Assembly: GCA_037447655.1 (NCBI GenBank) | Contig: JBBHKE010002248.1 | Location: 62,001 to 126,000, forward strand | Direction of reading: 5' to 3' | Length of the DNA: 64,000 nt | DNA from: Zygnema cylindricum | Lineage: Eukaryota > Streptophyta > Zygnematophyceae > Zygnematales > Zygnemataceae | Shown here: one piece after another, positions 1 through 11,369 of the stretch | Numbering within the stretch: the first letter of the stretch is position 1 | How the letters are laid out: each line of letters opens with the position of its first letter | The notes under the pieces: generated by a model | Database searches by the model: none | What the model saw: only the letters and a program-made list of their open reading frames with translations | What the model was told of the DNA's origin: nothing | Translations under genes and position numbers: made by a program

Positions 1-31
1 AATAACAATTTTTCGAATGCTCCCGCAACGT

Positions 32-283
32 TCACGTGTTGGCTCCTTGTAGGCTTAATAATCCATTTGAGTTTATTTTTGTTATCCTCAAGATATGAGC
101 TGAAACATCTGTGTTGAGTGTGTCAAAAGTTTGCTGTCGCAAATAAATGTAATCCCCCACCCGGAAGGGTTTTTGTTGTGGCCAGTAGCTGTAATTGCGA
201 GTCGTTGCAAACCGTAAGGAGTCGCGATGTTGGGCAATCTGCAAGTTTTCAAAAGCCATGGGCATTTCGGTAGCAAAAAGCAA
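32..283 (-). pseudogene. Gypsy polyprotein C-terminal segment after integrase
   Basis: An 83-residue open segment following the integrase core in the same polyprotein direction. It contains a basic stretch ending in a KPFRVGDYIYLR-like motif, the usual start of the integrase C-terminal fold in gypsy elements (kpFkvGDlVlLr). A stop separates it from the integrase core at about 284. The rest, including any chromodomain, lies beyond the window start or is lost. Confidence 0.6.
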
Positions 284-286
284 CGC

Positions 287-1117
287 TCAGTTGGTCAATT
301 CCTCCAGAAAAAGAGAATCAGACGTAAGAGGCAAAGGTAAGCTAGCAACTTTGTATACATTTCTACCTAGTAGTGGTTTTCGACCAAACAACACATAATA
401 GGGGCTCAAATTTGCCAAGCTCGCCTGTACAGATATGCGATAACCCATGATAATATATCCCAATGATTCATCCCACACCGTAATATGTTTTTCTAAGCAA
501 TGTTTACGCAAAGCACGCTTGAAGGTTTGTACAAATCTCTTTGCCAAACTGTTTGCTTGAGGATGATCTCGACTCGTCAGCCGGTGATCGATTAACGCCT
601 ACTCATACATCTCTTGAAATTCGTCGCGGAACTCGGTTCCTTGGTCGGTAAGTACTTCTAAGGGGGCTCCGTACCGGAGGAGCACGTGCTCCTTAAAAGC
701 TGAGGGGGTAAGTTTGGCAGTTTTCTGCGAGAGTGCCAAAACTATCACCCATTTGCTGAAATTTTCAATCATAATCATAATGTACTGCTTTCCCTTTTGA
801 GAAATTGGGAAAGAGCCTGTCAAGTCACACGACCATCTATAGAAGAGCCCTCCAATAGGCAAGGGTTGAAGGGTGGTTTGCCGGTTAGAAAAATGATGTT
901 CGTTGCGGTCACATGTGCTACATTCGTGCAACACAGCCACCACATCAGCTTGCATGTCGGACCACCAATACCTTGCCTGTACCAAACTCAAAGTCCGTTT
1001 GGTGCTATAATGTCCAAGGTCAGTATGAATTTGGTTGATAAGTGATAGTCGTTCCGTCGGCCAAGGAACATGCTGATGACTCTCATCTGCAATGACACGA
1101 ATGAGTGAGCCCCCCAT
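287..1117 (-). pseudogene. Gypsy integrase (HHCC zinc finger and DDE core), broken
   Basis: Two open segments (1117-599 and 547-287) form one integrase that would insert cDNA into the genome. The first holds the H2C2 finger (HTDLGH ... CSTCDRN), the first acidic motif (WSCDLTGSFP) and the second (LTDQGTEF). A stop near 599 interrupts it. The second begins in the third DDE motif, which normally reads like GLAERFVQTFK; here it reads SLAKRFVQTFK, so the catalytic glutamate is a lysine. With that change and the stop the copy should be inactive. Fold assignment is secure; the remaining C-terminal part is the separate segment at 32-283. Confidence 0.85.
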
Positions 1118-1557
1118 CCACTACTAACTTTAAGCTTTGTTACAAACACGCTCCTCCTCTCTTGGTAGGGCACCCGCTCGAAAACACTAAGTGGATAAAA
1201 AGAGAACCAAAGCACTGTCCCGCCATGGATCGTGTTTGGTTTTGTGGTTTGTAGGTGCTTCAAAACTGTAAATGAGATGTGCTCTAGCTGATAAAGAGGT
1301 AACTGATTCGTCATCAAAATCATGTCGCACACCATAATCATTGGAGTGTGGCAAAGGGTTCTTAGAGAGGCCGACGACATTCAAACTGAGGAGCCCAAGT
1401 CGATGGATTATTTCCATGTCATATTTTTGTAAAATAACAGCCGAGCGAGCTAATTTGCCAGAGTGCTTCTCATTGGTCTTAAGCCAATGCAATGGTTGAT
1501 GGTCAGTAAGAAGGGTGAAAGGCTTGCCATAAGATAATGGCGGAAATGCTCAATTCC

Positions 1558-1912
1558 CTAAACCGCGGTAAGGCAGTCCCCCACATAACTACTGTAATTA
1601 GATTCCGCTTGATTGTTGCTTCGACTGGCATACGCCACCACATATTCCTCACCTCTGAAATCACGCTGAGTTAGGATGGTCGCAATACCAGGCTTACCAA
1701 AGTCTGTATGTAGGAAAAAGGGTAACTTATGATTTGGTGGAGAAAGAATCAAAGCGGCAAAAGGGTAGCTTATGATTTGGTGGAGAAAGAATCAGAGCGG
1801 TGGACAGTGCGTCCTTTAATCCTTGAAATGCCTTGATCTGCGGGGGTCCCCACTTGAACGGAACTGACTTCTTCAAGAGTTCATTTAGGGAGATGCAAAT
1901 GTGTTGAAACAA
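1558..1912 (-). pseudogene. Gypsy RNase H region with internal 43-bp duplication
   Basis: Two overlapping open segments (1912-1727 and 1752-1558) encode the RT/RNase H junction typical of gypsy (FKWGPPQIKAFQGLKDAL, then LHTDFGKPGIATILTQ and VVAYASRSNNQAESNYSS). The peptide ILSPPNHKLPF occurs in both because a segment is tandemly duplicated (about 1721-1763 and 1764-1806). The 43-base offset shifts the frame and splits the domain. The RNase H part is truncated soon after the YAS motif. Confidence 0.75.
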
Positions 1913-2919
1913 GGAACAAAACGCCGGTAATAATTGGCTAACCCTAGGAATGCACGAAGGCTAGTCAAATCCGTTAGGGGCCGGTAGTTTACTAATAGCT
2001 TCCACTTTGACTTATAGCGGGGTAATTCCCTCAGACGAGATAAAATGCCCAAGGTATGGTACACTTTCAGCCCCGAAATTTCATTTGGCAGGATGACATT
2101 GAGTCCGTCATTATTTAATTCTTTCAATACCCACTCTATATGCACTACATGTTCCTCTATAGGGGCTGAAGCGATGATTAGATCGTCAATATAGCAACGG
2201 GCAAACTTACATCCCCCCAAGATTGAGTCCATGACTTTCTATAATACTACCGGTGCATTTTTCAGTTTAAAGGGCATAACCGTCCATTCCCAACGTTCGT
2301 CATTACCCCAAAATGCAGTCTTGTGTCAATCTTTTTCCTCTATATCGATTATATTAAATCCTTGTCGTAGATCTAAGATGCTGAAATATTTAGCTCCTCC
2401 AACATGATCAAAAATTTCCTCATCCAACGGCATTGGATGTCGGTCCTGGATTCTAAGTGAATTCAGTTCTCGATAGTCCCCACACATGCGACGTTCTGTA
2501 AAATTTCCCTCGACCTCTTTTTTACAAGGCATGACGGTGGGCGCCACAAAGGTGGAATCTGACCTATAAATCACATCTCCCTTTTCGAACTTTGCGCATC
2601 GTTTGTTTACGGATTCCCATTCAGTTGCTAATAGACAATGCTTGGCCTTAAATAAAGGTTTGTCATCTCCCAGGTCAAAAGACATTTTGTAAGTGGTGTG
2701 TCGACCTAAGTCTTTCATGGAGAAAGCAAATGCATCTACGTTTCGGTTTATTGCTTCATCCAAAAGTCGGTGGTCCGGTTTTGTTAGTCCCCTTCCGAAT
2801 TTCCATGTCAATTTTTCAAGCGTGGTGATGGTCATGGCTTCCGTGGCCTGTGCAAATGCTAGCTGCTCATCCGCTATTAAAGAGTGCCCCAACTCATACT
2901 CGACTGGGAGCTGATGCAA
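1885..2919 (-). pseudogene. Gypsy reverse transcriptase, split by an in-frame break
   Basis: Segment 2919-2326 (197 aa) carries the start of the RT domain: RRMCGDYRELNSL, DRHPMPLDEEIFDHVGGAKYFSILDLRQGF. It stops at EEKD. The continuation is open again at 2232-1885, with the polymerase active-site motif CYIDDLIIAS (YIDD, usual YxDD) and the thumb-proximal motif LRAFLGLANYYRRFVP. Sequence between the two also reads as RT (KTAFWGN, VMPFKLKNAP). The catalytic aspartates are present but the frame is interrupted. Confidence 0.88.
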
Positions 2920-3580
2920 ACATTGTACTACATGATGCCAACTTCTAGATGGAAATATAGCTATTTAGTGTGGTGATGCCCGTACCGGTACTTGAGATCT
3001 AGCGGCGGTGTATGCTGGAAAGAGACAAACTGATGTGACTTGGTTCCAAAAATCATGAATAGTGTGATGTGTGTCAGACAAAGTGAGGAAAGGAAAAAGA
3101 GAGAGCTGAAAAGTTGTACCCCGAAGAGAAGGTGAGGATTTGGAAGTTGTGTGTTTAAATGGTGTATGCCCCCCCCAGCTGATTGAGACAGATGGTTCTG
3201 TGCATATTGACCGCCTGCGAACCCCATGCCCAAGACAAATGACACTGATTGGGGATCCATGACACGACCACGTAAGGTACAGCGCTACCTCTCGGTAAGT
3301 CTCGGAGCAGTTGTGGTGCCTGCGATAAAATGTATAAGATGTTCTCGTTCTGCAGCAGTAGGTTCTTCTAAGCTGTCTGTTGAGTGTTTTGAAGAATGCC
3401 CGGTCCGTTATGTGAATATGCGTGTGAGTGTGGATATGCCACTAGTGAACGAACTGCCCGTAGTGGCTGGCCAAGGATGTTAACACAAAATGGAAGAGGA
3501 TAGTCTGTCTGGATACATGTCTGGTTCTTATGAAATGGAAGAAGTGCATCTTGAATGGACAGGTTAGGTGGTCAGACAGT
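2920..3580 (-). pseudogene. Degraded gypsy spacer between methyltransferase and RT
   Basis: About 660 bases between the RT segment and the solo LTR. Short open pieces occur (for example 3260-2961), but no domain was recognised in them. Position in the element implies it encoded the linker between the methyltransferase and the RT. Confidence 0.4.
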
Positions 3581-5066
3581 TGTTGATATTTGAGGATTTT
3601 CTAGGTCTGTATTAGGATAGAAAAAGAGCTGAGGCGGTCTGCCTCTAACTCCCCTCACCAAGCCCCCACACTTGTTGTAGTCATTGAAGGCTGGAAATGG
3701 AGCTAGAGCCATGGCCACCTTAACTCTCTAGAGAAGACAAAGGGTGGATTAGGTTGATTGGGGTGGATTAGGTTGATTTACCAAAAGGTGCTTGACAGAC
3801 ATAGGAATTGATCTTGGTACTTGCCGTCCGTCAAGTCAACGTAGCCATTAGCTTTAACCGTTAAGTCTAGAACTAGTGTTGAATATAAAGAGTTCGATAA
3901 ATATATAAATAGTTACACGTAGATTAATTCGTTTAACGGGAAATAGATACTTAATACATAAATACAATTTAATTTAGTACAGAGTACGGTACAAGGACGG
4001 AACGGATACCGCGCATTTGTTTCGCTATCAAAACAAATATTGCGCACCAATTTTCGACGGCTAAAATTGAATGCCGGTTTAAATCGGACAGCCGCGATAA
4101 ATGTCGAGATTGCGGAACAGGTTTTTTGGCGTTTGCGTACGTCACCACTCTGAATGACACGTGGCGAGATTGTACAGGTTGCGAAATCTCTGGAAAAGAA
4201 CATAACACATCCAAATGTGACAAATGTCACATTATAACATCATCGTACAATGTCCGTACAAAAAGTACTCCAGTACCTGTACTTTATGTACGGTACCGTT
4301 TTTCTGACGTGGCATGACTTGGCGCCACGTGGAGGGATAAGATTTGGAAGCAGAAATTCTAGGGATTATAAGAGCGGATCCAGATAGGACATGTGTTAAG
4401 TTTTTTGCCATGTCGTATTACTGCCGTACAAAAGGTACACTGGCACCTGTACCTTTATGTTCTATACAGTAATTTGATTGGTCCGTACCTCAGAACTAGA
4501 GGGTTTAGAGAGGGGTTTAGGACTTACAATATTTCAGGTAGGTAGCTGCCTCTCCCAGAGAGCACTTTGTATAAATGGCACACTTTGGCTAGCCATACCT
4601 ATCAATTCAGTAGACCATTTTCAGTGATTCTTTTTGCACCGAACTCAGGGGAGTCCAAGCTACACCGGGGTTTTAGTCGGTCAGAGCCTTGTATAAATGG
4701 CACACTTTGGCCAGCCATAACTATCAATTCAGTAGACCATTTTCATTGATTCTTTTTGCTCCGGACTCAGGGGAGTCCAAGCTACACAGGGGTGTAGTCG
4801 GTCAGATTCTTTCCCTGCCTGGGTGGCTGCATTTCTAAGGGAAAGTCAAAGTGGGTGAATGTGTCCAAATCTCATATTTTAACTTTGCATTCTGTGGTGG
4901 AATTGAGCACACATAAAGTCTTATTTCACAAGGGTGAAGCTGTAATGGGGTTATGATTGTCAATTGGTCAATCATTAGGGTTTATATCAAGTTGGAGTCA
5001 GCACTATCTATATTAGCTTCTTTTGATCTGCGAATTCTGTGTGGCAATGGAGCCCATACAATTTCA
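3581..5066 (+). repeat. Solo Ty1/copia LTR inside the gypsy element
   Basis: Starts TGTTGATATT and ends AATTTCA, matching the TG...CA ends of the copia LTRs elsewhere in the window, and shares their internal landmarks. These are a start block with the 'gagctagagccatgg' motif, an antisense tRNA-like block (3803-3870), a G-box (near 4320), a GTAC stem-loop (about 4251-4300) and a TATA-like GTATAAATGG. No internal region follows, so it is a solo LTR. Flanking five-mers are acagt and acaac, so a clean target duplication is not visible. A 124-bp core-promoter segment is duplicated (4567-4690 and 4692-4815). Confidence 0.75.
4567..4815 (+). repeat. Tandem duplication of LTR core-promoter segment
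   Basis: Two nearly identical copies of about 124 bp, each starting TTGTATAAATGGCACAC and ending in TCGGTCAGA. Each includes the TATA-like motif and the downstream leader. Confidence 0.8.
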
Positions 5067-5083
5067 ACAACGAGGTTAGCTTC

Positions 5084-5952
5084 TTAAATTTGGCCTATGT
5101 CCACCAGGTTAGTCCATTTGGAACGAACCCAATGGGCTAGCGAACCGTGGCTTATGGCATCAATGATCACTGGTGGTCCACTTAATGATTCAATGCGTTT
5201 GTAATCTGCGAGAACCGTGGGTTGCGCGTCATTATAAGCTGCAACGTTTTCCAAGACGTATCCAAAAGGAGGGTCATGTTTTTGGAGGGAGTGGATAAGA
5301 CGAACCACCTCAAGAACAAGCTAGTACGCGGATCTATAAGACCTAAACCTTTCCCGACTCTGGACATACCTTGGCATTTCCAATCCCGCAAAAAGAGATC
5401 GATTGGTTCTAATTCCAAGAAATGGTGATCTTATTAGGCGAATATCCTGTGGAAGAGCCGAATGCATGTCGTAAAAAGCGGACTGGGTAAAACGTGTGGA
5501 TATTGTTCATGCAATATTTGACAGTGATGTATCTGAAGGCGCCTTGCCAAGGGATCAATATCTACCGAATAATAATGTTTAATAGGAAGCGTGTTCCGCA
5601 GGCAAGAGAGAAGTGAAGTACCGATTCCTATGAAAAAGTCTAAGATAACGAGACCATTCGAGTGAGGTTGTAAATTGACCAGTTTCCATTTAATAGGCAC
5701 AAACTCGGAAGGACCTATCGTAAAAAAGGGTGGATCTCGAATACTAGATAAGGGAATTGGTATAGTTAATTTGTCTAGTCGGTCAAAATTTGAAAAGTCA
5801 ATGGTAAATCCGGGAGTACTAAATAATTCTGGTAAACCTGGGGGATCAAGTGAGATTTCATCTGCTGTTCGAGATGCTTCAAAGATGTCTGCACCTATGC
5901 CAACTACAGCATAGATTGGGAAGATCAGCGCCGAATGGGCCGTAGTAGGCAT
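5084..5952 (-). pseudogene. C5-cytosine DNA methyltransferase domain inside the gypsy element
   Basis: Would transfer a methyl group from S-adenosylmethionine to cytosine C5. The segment 5952-5434 has an N-terminal linker, then motif I (VILDFFIGIGTSLL; family form DxFxGxG), then motif II (HYYSVDIDPLARR). The next piece (5418-5182, another frame) holds the catalytic-loop motif as WKCQGMSRVGKG: the cysteine is kept but the preceding proline of the usual PCQ is lysine. A frameshift then leads to 5308-5084, with the ENV motif (GYVLENVAAYND) and the late GSxAHxxRxxWTNL motif (SHGSLAHWVRSKWTNL). Motif order is canonical and the piece lies between protease and RT. The frame changes and the proline change mean this copy is dead. 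It resembles the retroelement methyltransferases of charophytes more than a host enzyme. Confidence 0.87.
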
Positions 5953-6059
5953 GGGTTGTCAGGCCGAGATAAGGGGTAAGCAAATTTTACGTTGCGGAAA
6001 GTTGTTTGGTCTGTACAAAAATGTTTGATCATGCATATCAACCCCCCCCCCCCCCAACT

Positions 6060-6880
6060 CGGAAAATAACGTCTTGACCGACCAAGCATTCATAGTCACT
6101 ACACTTGGTGACCAAGGCGTGAGCATATTTTTCTGCGAAATTGGTCACTGATTGAGTCCGAAACTGAAAACAGATTGGTTCTATCGTAATACCGAGGACT
6201 AGCTCTGTGGTACCTCAGGAAGTCAATAGACGTGTGGGAGTGGGTTGTAGCTTATCAGCTATAAGACCTATTTCGATGGCAAACTCGGAACCGAGGATAA
6301 GTGGCTTTACAACTATATCCATGAGAGGAAGTGTTATGGCAAACCCATTAACTATGAACACGCCCAATTTGTTATCTAGAAAATTGATGTGAGGAGTGAG
6401 GCTAGAGTGCTCTTCAAGAGTAATAGCTTGAAGGGAGAGTGAATTACGATGGTTTTGTAATGCTTGTAACGCAACTGCTGAAGGAGTTAGATCTACGATT
6501 TTTTCATTGCTATCCAACTCAGGAAGCATGGTGGACAGGATGGACAAACGTTATTTGACCTTATAGGTGTCTTGTATGCTCCTCTCTAAAATTGTTAATG
6601 CTTCAGCGGTGATGCTTGAGGTTGTTTCTAGAATAGGGGAGCTGGGTTCTTTAGCAAATGATAGTGGGATACGCGTATTAATGGATTTTGACTTGCGATT
6701 ATGATCGGGAGTCCCTTTAAACTGAGCTGTCCGCTGTTGAACAATGAACTCGCGAAGAGATCGCCCAGCAAAAGAGGGCATATGGACCACAGTTCGAGCC
6801 ATTCCAGTTAATTGCGGTTTGACCTGTGCCATAAGCGCGGCAAACTGCTCCTTCATCATGGACGCCGCGGTAGCCTGCAT
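6060..6880 (-). pseudogene. Gypsy gag C-terminal linker and aspartic protease, active site changed
   Basis: Segment 6880-6551 is a linker without recognised domains. Segment 6547-6215 and its continuation past the stop contain a retropepsin-like fold (GVFIVNGFAITLPLMD ... GSEFAIEIGL). The active-site triplet, normally D[ST]G, reads D-I-V here (LMDIVVKP), so the copy is inactive. A downstream LVGQDVIF motif, typical of the end of this protease type, is present near 6070. It directly precedes the methyltransferase. Confidence 0.6.
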
Positions 6881-6999
6881 CTCGGTTTTCTCTCTGTCTT
6901 TCTACTGATTTTTGGAGGGTTGTCTTCCTTTACCCCTTTGGGTGGAGTGACCAATTTTGCCGAGCAAGTAGGTATACCACCGTTTTTGATTTGATTTTG

Positions 7000-8354
7000 A
7001 TAACTGAAATCGGGAATTTTTATGTGACATCGATGTACATAATGACCTGTTGAATACAATGAATACACGTGGCGGTCTTATCCATACAGCTGCGTGCGTC
7101 GTGACCAGTGTTACCACATCAGAAGCATGTACGAACACCAGGGTTTGTTGGTAATGTTCCCATGGCCGGAGCTCTTGGAGGTCTCGGATTAGGCCATGGG
7201 TTGCGTGGATTAGGATTAGGATTGGGGTTTTCATTAGAAGAAGACTTAGGTCGCTCATGAGCGTCCCACCAGCTGGTCTGCATTTCATACCGTACGGCGT
7301 ATTCTACAGCCTGCTCGAAAGTAAATTTGAGGCCATATGCCTCAGTCAGATGGCTTTGAATGAAACGTCGAGATTGGGTGGGAAATTGCCCCACAAATTT
7401 CTGAACTGCCTCTGCGTCTGACATGAGGTCTGGCAGTGCTTCACGTAATGTTTCCATACGTGCTCGCAATACCGGAGCGGTTTCGCCTAGGCAACGTTCA
7501 AAATTCATTAGTTCTTTAACCTGGTTCGGATTTTGCATTCAATATTCTTCCTGTAATAAACTGAAGACAAACGATACCGAATCCCTTAGAGGAACCAGCA
7601 TTGCAGGGCGAGCTGGAATTGCTGCCTGAGCTGCAACGACGAATTGATGAGGGACCTCAGGTATTTCCGGTGAAATTTCGTTACCTGCAGAGTCATAAAC
7701 TGCGGGTACCGCAGCTTGGAAAAGAATTTCTGGACTGCCTGTTATGGCTAAAGACCCAGAATATGCGGGTGCCATTTCTGTCATAGCACAAATTGCCGCA
7801 TATTTCCGTGTATATAGAGATAGGGCAGATCCCCTAAGGTATCGCCCAAGTAACGAAAAAGCAACCCGTAAATCATAACGGTCTTGATACCGGAATGCGA
7901 GATCGCGCATCTCGGTATCGAAAAGCATTCGAAAATGTGACAAGGACATAGTGTTCTTGAGACCCGAGAAACAAAACTGATTTCTACCTCCTCCGGTGTC
8001 TATGGACGATGACATGTCCACGCTGAAAGGACGGTGATTAGTGTGTATGGTACCGCCTACCGAGAAAATTGATGGCGGTAAACCTAGACCCTGTATGTCA
8101 AGCGAGTCGGTGTCCGAATCTTCCCCCGAACTGTGGGTGAAAGACGAGGAAACAGACGACGTAGACCTATGGAGAGAAAAAAGACCAGATCTCGACTGAC
8201 TGGGTGATTCTAAAAATGGAGACTGAACTACTGGGTTTGGCAAAGATATCGGAGGGAAGCCGGCTGTGATCAACCATCTAGGCGGCCCCCGGTAAGCACC
8301 TGAGCTTTTGGTGGTACCAGCCGGGAACTGTAAATTATTCCAGTCTGTTGGCAT
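7000..8354 (-). pseudogene. Gypsy Gag with two broken CCHC zinc knuckles
   Basis: Gag would form the particle and bind RNA. The open segment extends upstream to 8426, but the first ATG in a gag-like context is at 8354 (MPTDWNNLQF). A capsid-like region (YDLRVAFSLLGRYLRG) is followed by a single in-frame stop at 7539, then the same frame continues to 7119 (CLGETAPVLRARMETLREAL ... GQFP). A proline/asparagine-rich tract (NPNPNPNP) precedes the knuckles. Knuckle 1 reads CF-stop-CGNTGHDARSC, with the stop inside the CX2C. Knuckle 2 is split by a frameshift between CIHC and GHYVHRC. Confidence 0.75.
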
Positions 8355-8544
8355 GTAACCAGAAGATTGTCCTATCCGAATGCAGCTAAATGCCAAACAC
8401 ACACAAAAGTATGCTAATAACCGCAAACCAGAAGCACCACACAGTTCAGTCTATCCTGGATCACCGGAGTTAGTCTACTCGTAAACTGCCTTTCACAATC
8501 CCACTCACGTCACGCCATGCTAAGCAAACTCATGTCACCTATGC

Positions 8545-8666
8545 AAGGCCACTTGCGGCCAAATAAACAAGCAGAAAACTATTTAGGGCCAACACGGCCA
8601 GATGTAATAAAGCAGTAAATTGTTCAGGGCCAACACGACCAGGTGTAATAAAACAGGAAACCGTTA
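8545..8666. repeat. About 41-bp tandem repeat, three copies
   Basis: Copies begin at about 8545, 8585 and 8626, each around AGGGCCAACACGGCCAGATG. The first copy is the most diverged. It lies just upstream of the gypsy gag. Confidence 0.7.
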
Positions 8667-10709
8667 ATCAAGACCGGTCAAGGCAGATCTAAGACCATGC
8701 AACAATGATGTCCTATAGGAAGAAAAATAGCGTAGCCTTTAGTAAAATCTCTAACCCTCTAAACGAGTACGCTCGATAACCTATATCGCGCCTGCGCCCA
8801 CAAGGATCGGTTACTCACCTAAAGCGATAGCATCCAGTAGGATACTATAAATATCTCCCTATGATGCTCCAATTCCAAGTTATCGTAATCACACCACAGC
8901 TCAATGCCAAAGTAGTTAGTAGCCTGTTAGGGTACGCGTATTAGCTTTAAGCCACGCTCTACCCAACTATTAAAGCAGTTATAATTTTATGTGATAATTC
9001 ATGCAACGTGATTTATATATTTAGATGTATATATATTTTTTTGTTAGTTTTTATTATGGATTTTTTTTTTTTTATAAGTTTTTAGGTTTGCTAGGTTTTT
9101 TGAGTGAGTTAATCCGGTAGGTAGACAGAAAGAGGACACTATACCGGATTTACAGATAAAATCGGAAATATCTAACTCAAAGCCCACTAGCAACGAAACC
9201 CTAAAGATGAAAATAAAAACAGATTAAAGAATCCAAAGAAAACCACTAAACTGGAAAAGAAAACAAATTACAATAACTAGATAGTAAGAAAACAATTGAC
9301 ACAAGGAATGATAAAAATTAGAAATGAAACAAAATTAAAATAAACTAGAAATAAAGAAACTAATTGACGCCAGGAATAAAGAAAATTAGAAATAAAAACA
9401 AATTAAGCACGGGAATATTTGCGACAGTAGCCACTAGGCTCTGAAGTCTTTTAATATTCCCTACAAGAGTCCAACCAACAGACAAGAACCCTTCCTTAAC
9501 TGGACGAAGGAGCCGAGATAGCCGGTATTCCCAAAAAGCCAGACATGACTGGAGCTAGACTGCAAAGTCAGCGCTTTGACATCAAGTAAACACCAAAACC
9601 CAATTCGTACACCCAGGCAAATAGAACACAGTCTGGAGGGAAACCTTGCAATCTAGCTTGCGCTAGTAGATTAGATAAGGACTTGGTACAAAGAGAGAAT
9701 AGTTTAGAGATCCACTAGCATAGACTATGGGCCTAAAGAAAACCCTAACTCAAAAACTAGCCTATCACTAAATATTTAGGTGAAACCCTAACGATACAGT
9801 TCAACAAATCTTGAGAATAATGCTTGCAAGAAAACGACAACCTTCCAATGTTGGATTCCCGTACTTAATTTGCAAAAGTTCTTATTTAGCCAAATGGCAT
9901 TTATCCTATGCTTTCACTAATCCGTACAGCTACACTAATTCCTACATGTCCCTGAACAAGCATGTTTCTATGTTCAAACGCTGCCAGTTTCTAGAGACGA
10001 CCGCTGCATGGCCGCCTCAAAATGCCTCACATCTACACCTCGAGGATGAAAACCCTCCCTAAGCAAAGCAAAAGTAATGCATGAACCTCGAAGGGTTCAT
10101 GACTTCAGACACCTGTCAGGTTTGGAGTCGTTTGATTTCCTGAAATCTGATGCCGTACAGCGGTCCAGTTTCACGCTGCGGTGTACGGGAGAATAATCCG
10201 ACCTTTGTTCCGTACGTATCTCCAGTTGTACTCTCAGATATGAACTTGTCACGTCACCAAAACGTCATTAAAGATACGACTAAATAATAATGCCCTTCGA
10301 CGTCTTACTACATGACATTTATCAACGTTGAACTACTCGTATAATTCTTTTAGCGGTAAGTGTCAAAACGTAATCTTTACTCTAAACACATTAAAGTCTA
10401 ACTCACGCATCATTCTCTTCTCTTGGTTAATCCGAACGCTATGGGTACTCAGACAAGTGTAGTTTGACTCGCGTATTGATCGCCAAACAGTTTTGCTCGT
10501 GAAGGGTGACTATGCCTTTGAAACGTCGATATTATAATTTCGTTCCTTCAAATTCGTGGTCATGACCATGTGGGCCAAAGAAATGAAATTTGGTGTTAGT
10601 ATTTGCGAGCTAAGAGAGGTAGATTTACGCGCCCACACAAATCTAAGGTCAATTCAAGTAGCTAAGGCACAATTTGATTACAAATCAAGAATGGGTATGT
10701 CATGATGAA

Positions 10710-11127
10710 AAAAAAAATCTACAAAGTTCGCGATTTATCACCATCCGGTTCATCATCACTTGGAGGTGGATTCGGATCTTCAGAAGAACGGAGATTTTTC
10801 CATGTTGTTTCTATCAAAAAATATTTGATCTTTGTAACATCAAAGTCCATCAATGAGTTTTTTACGTCGGTCTCCTACTGTATAATTCTCCTCATTATTT
10901 CATTCCTTCTTTTGACAAAACGGATCGGGTGGAAAAGACTCATCAAAAAATGCCCCTCTAAGCGTAAAAGGAGCATCACTAGGTACTAGATTCGATGAAG
11001 ATTCCCACTCATCCAACGGTTTGAGATCTAGAGGAAGAATAGAAAGAGATTGAGACCAAGTTGGATTCTTCTTCTTTTCCCTATGGTCGAAGCTAGCCAC
11101 TTTGAGCACTAAGGTACCAAAACACAA
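10710..11127 (-). pseudogene. Possible coding remnant, unknown protein
   Basis: An open minus-strand stretch (11127-10900) has protein-like composition (LPLDLKPLDEWESSSNLV, then FDESFPPDPF). In another frame, after several stops, an acidic, proline-rich piece follows (RSSEDPNPPPSDDEPDGDK, about 10790-10725). No family was recognised. It could be an exon or a decayed transposon gene, or chance. Confidence 0.25.
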
Positions 11128-11369
11128 AAGAGAACTGCACTACAATACATTTAACCGACGTATGACTAAAGCTTTACAATAGCACAAACTAAAACATAAC
11201 AACGAGGAATAGAGTACAAAACCAAACTAAACGGGTGATCCATAAAAGCATTAAGACGCGCCTCGATCAATTCTATAGTTGAACCTAACAACCAACACTC
11301 TTGCGTCACCGTTTTAGACAGTTACGCTTGGGAAATTTTGCTAAAGCTAATGAACAACAAAATAATAGT

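Larger units (their letters stand above)
1..8670 (-). mobile_element. Decayed Ty3/gypsy retrotransposon carrying a DNA methyltransferase
   Basis: A minus-strand LTR retrotransposon remnant cut off by the window start. Reading from 8354 downwards it holds gag, two zinc knuckles, a retropepsin-like protease, a C5-cytosine DNA methyltransferase, reverse transcriptase, RNase H and integrase. The order protease-RT-RNase H-integrase is that of Ty3/gypsy. Every domain is broken by stops or frameshifts. A solo copia LTR (3581-5066) lies between the methyltransferase and the reverse transcriptase. Neither gypsy LTR nor primer site could be delimited; a 41-bp tandem repeat at 8545-8666 may lie in the leader or 5' LTR. 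Gypsy elements with methyltransferases have been described in charophyte algae, which supports both the call and the lineage. Confidence 0.88.

Noticed and set aside
3226-3483. Plus-strand 85-aa frame as a gene
   Set aside because: It is antisense within the gypsy element and lacks any recognisable motif.
8545-8666. CRISPR-like array
   Set aside because: Only three head-to-tail copies without unique spacers in a eukaryotic genome; it is a short tandem repeat.
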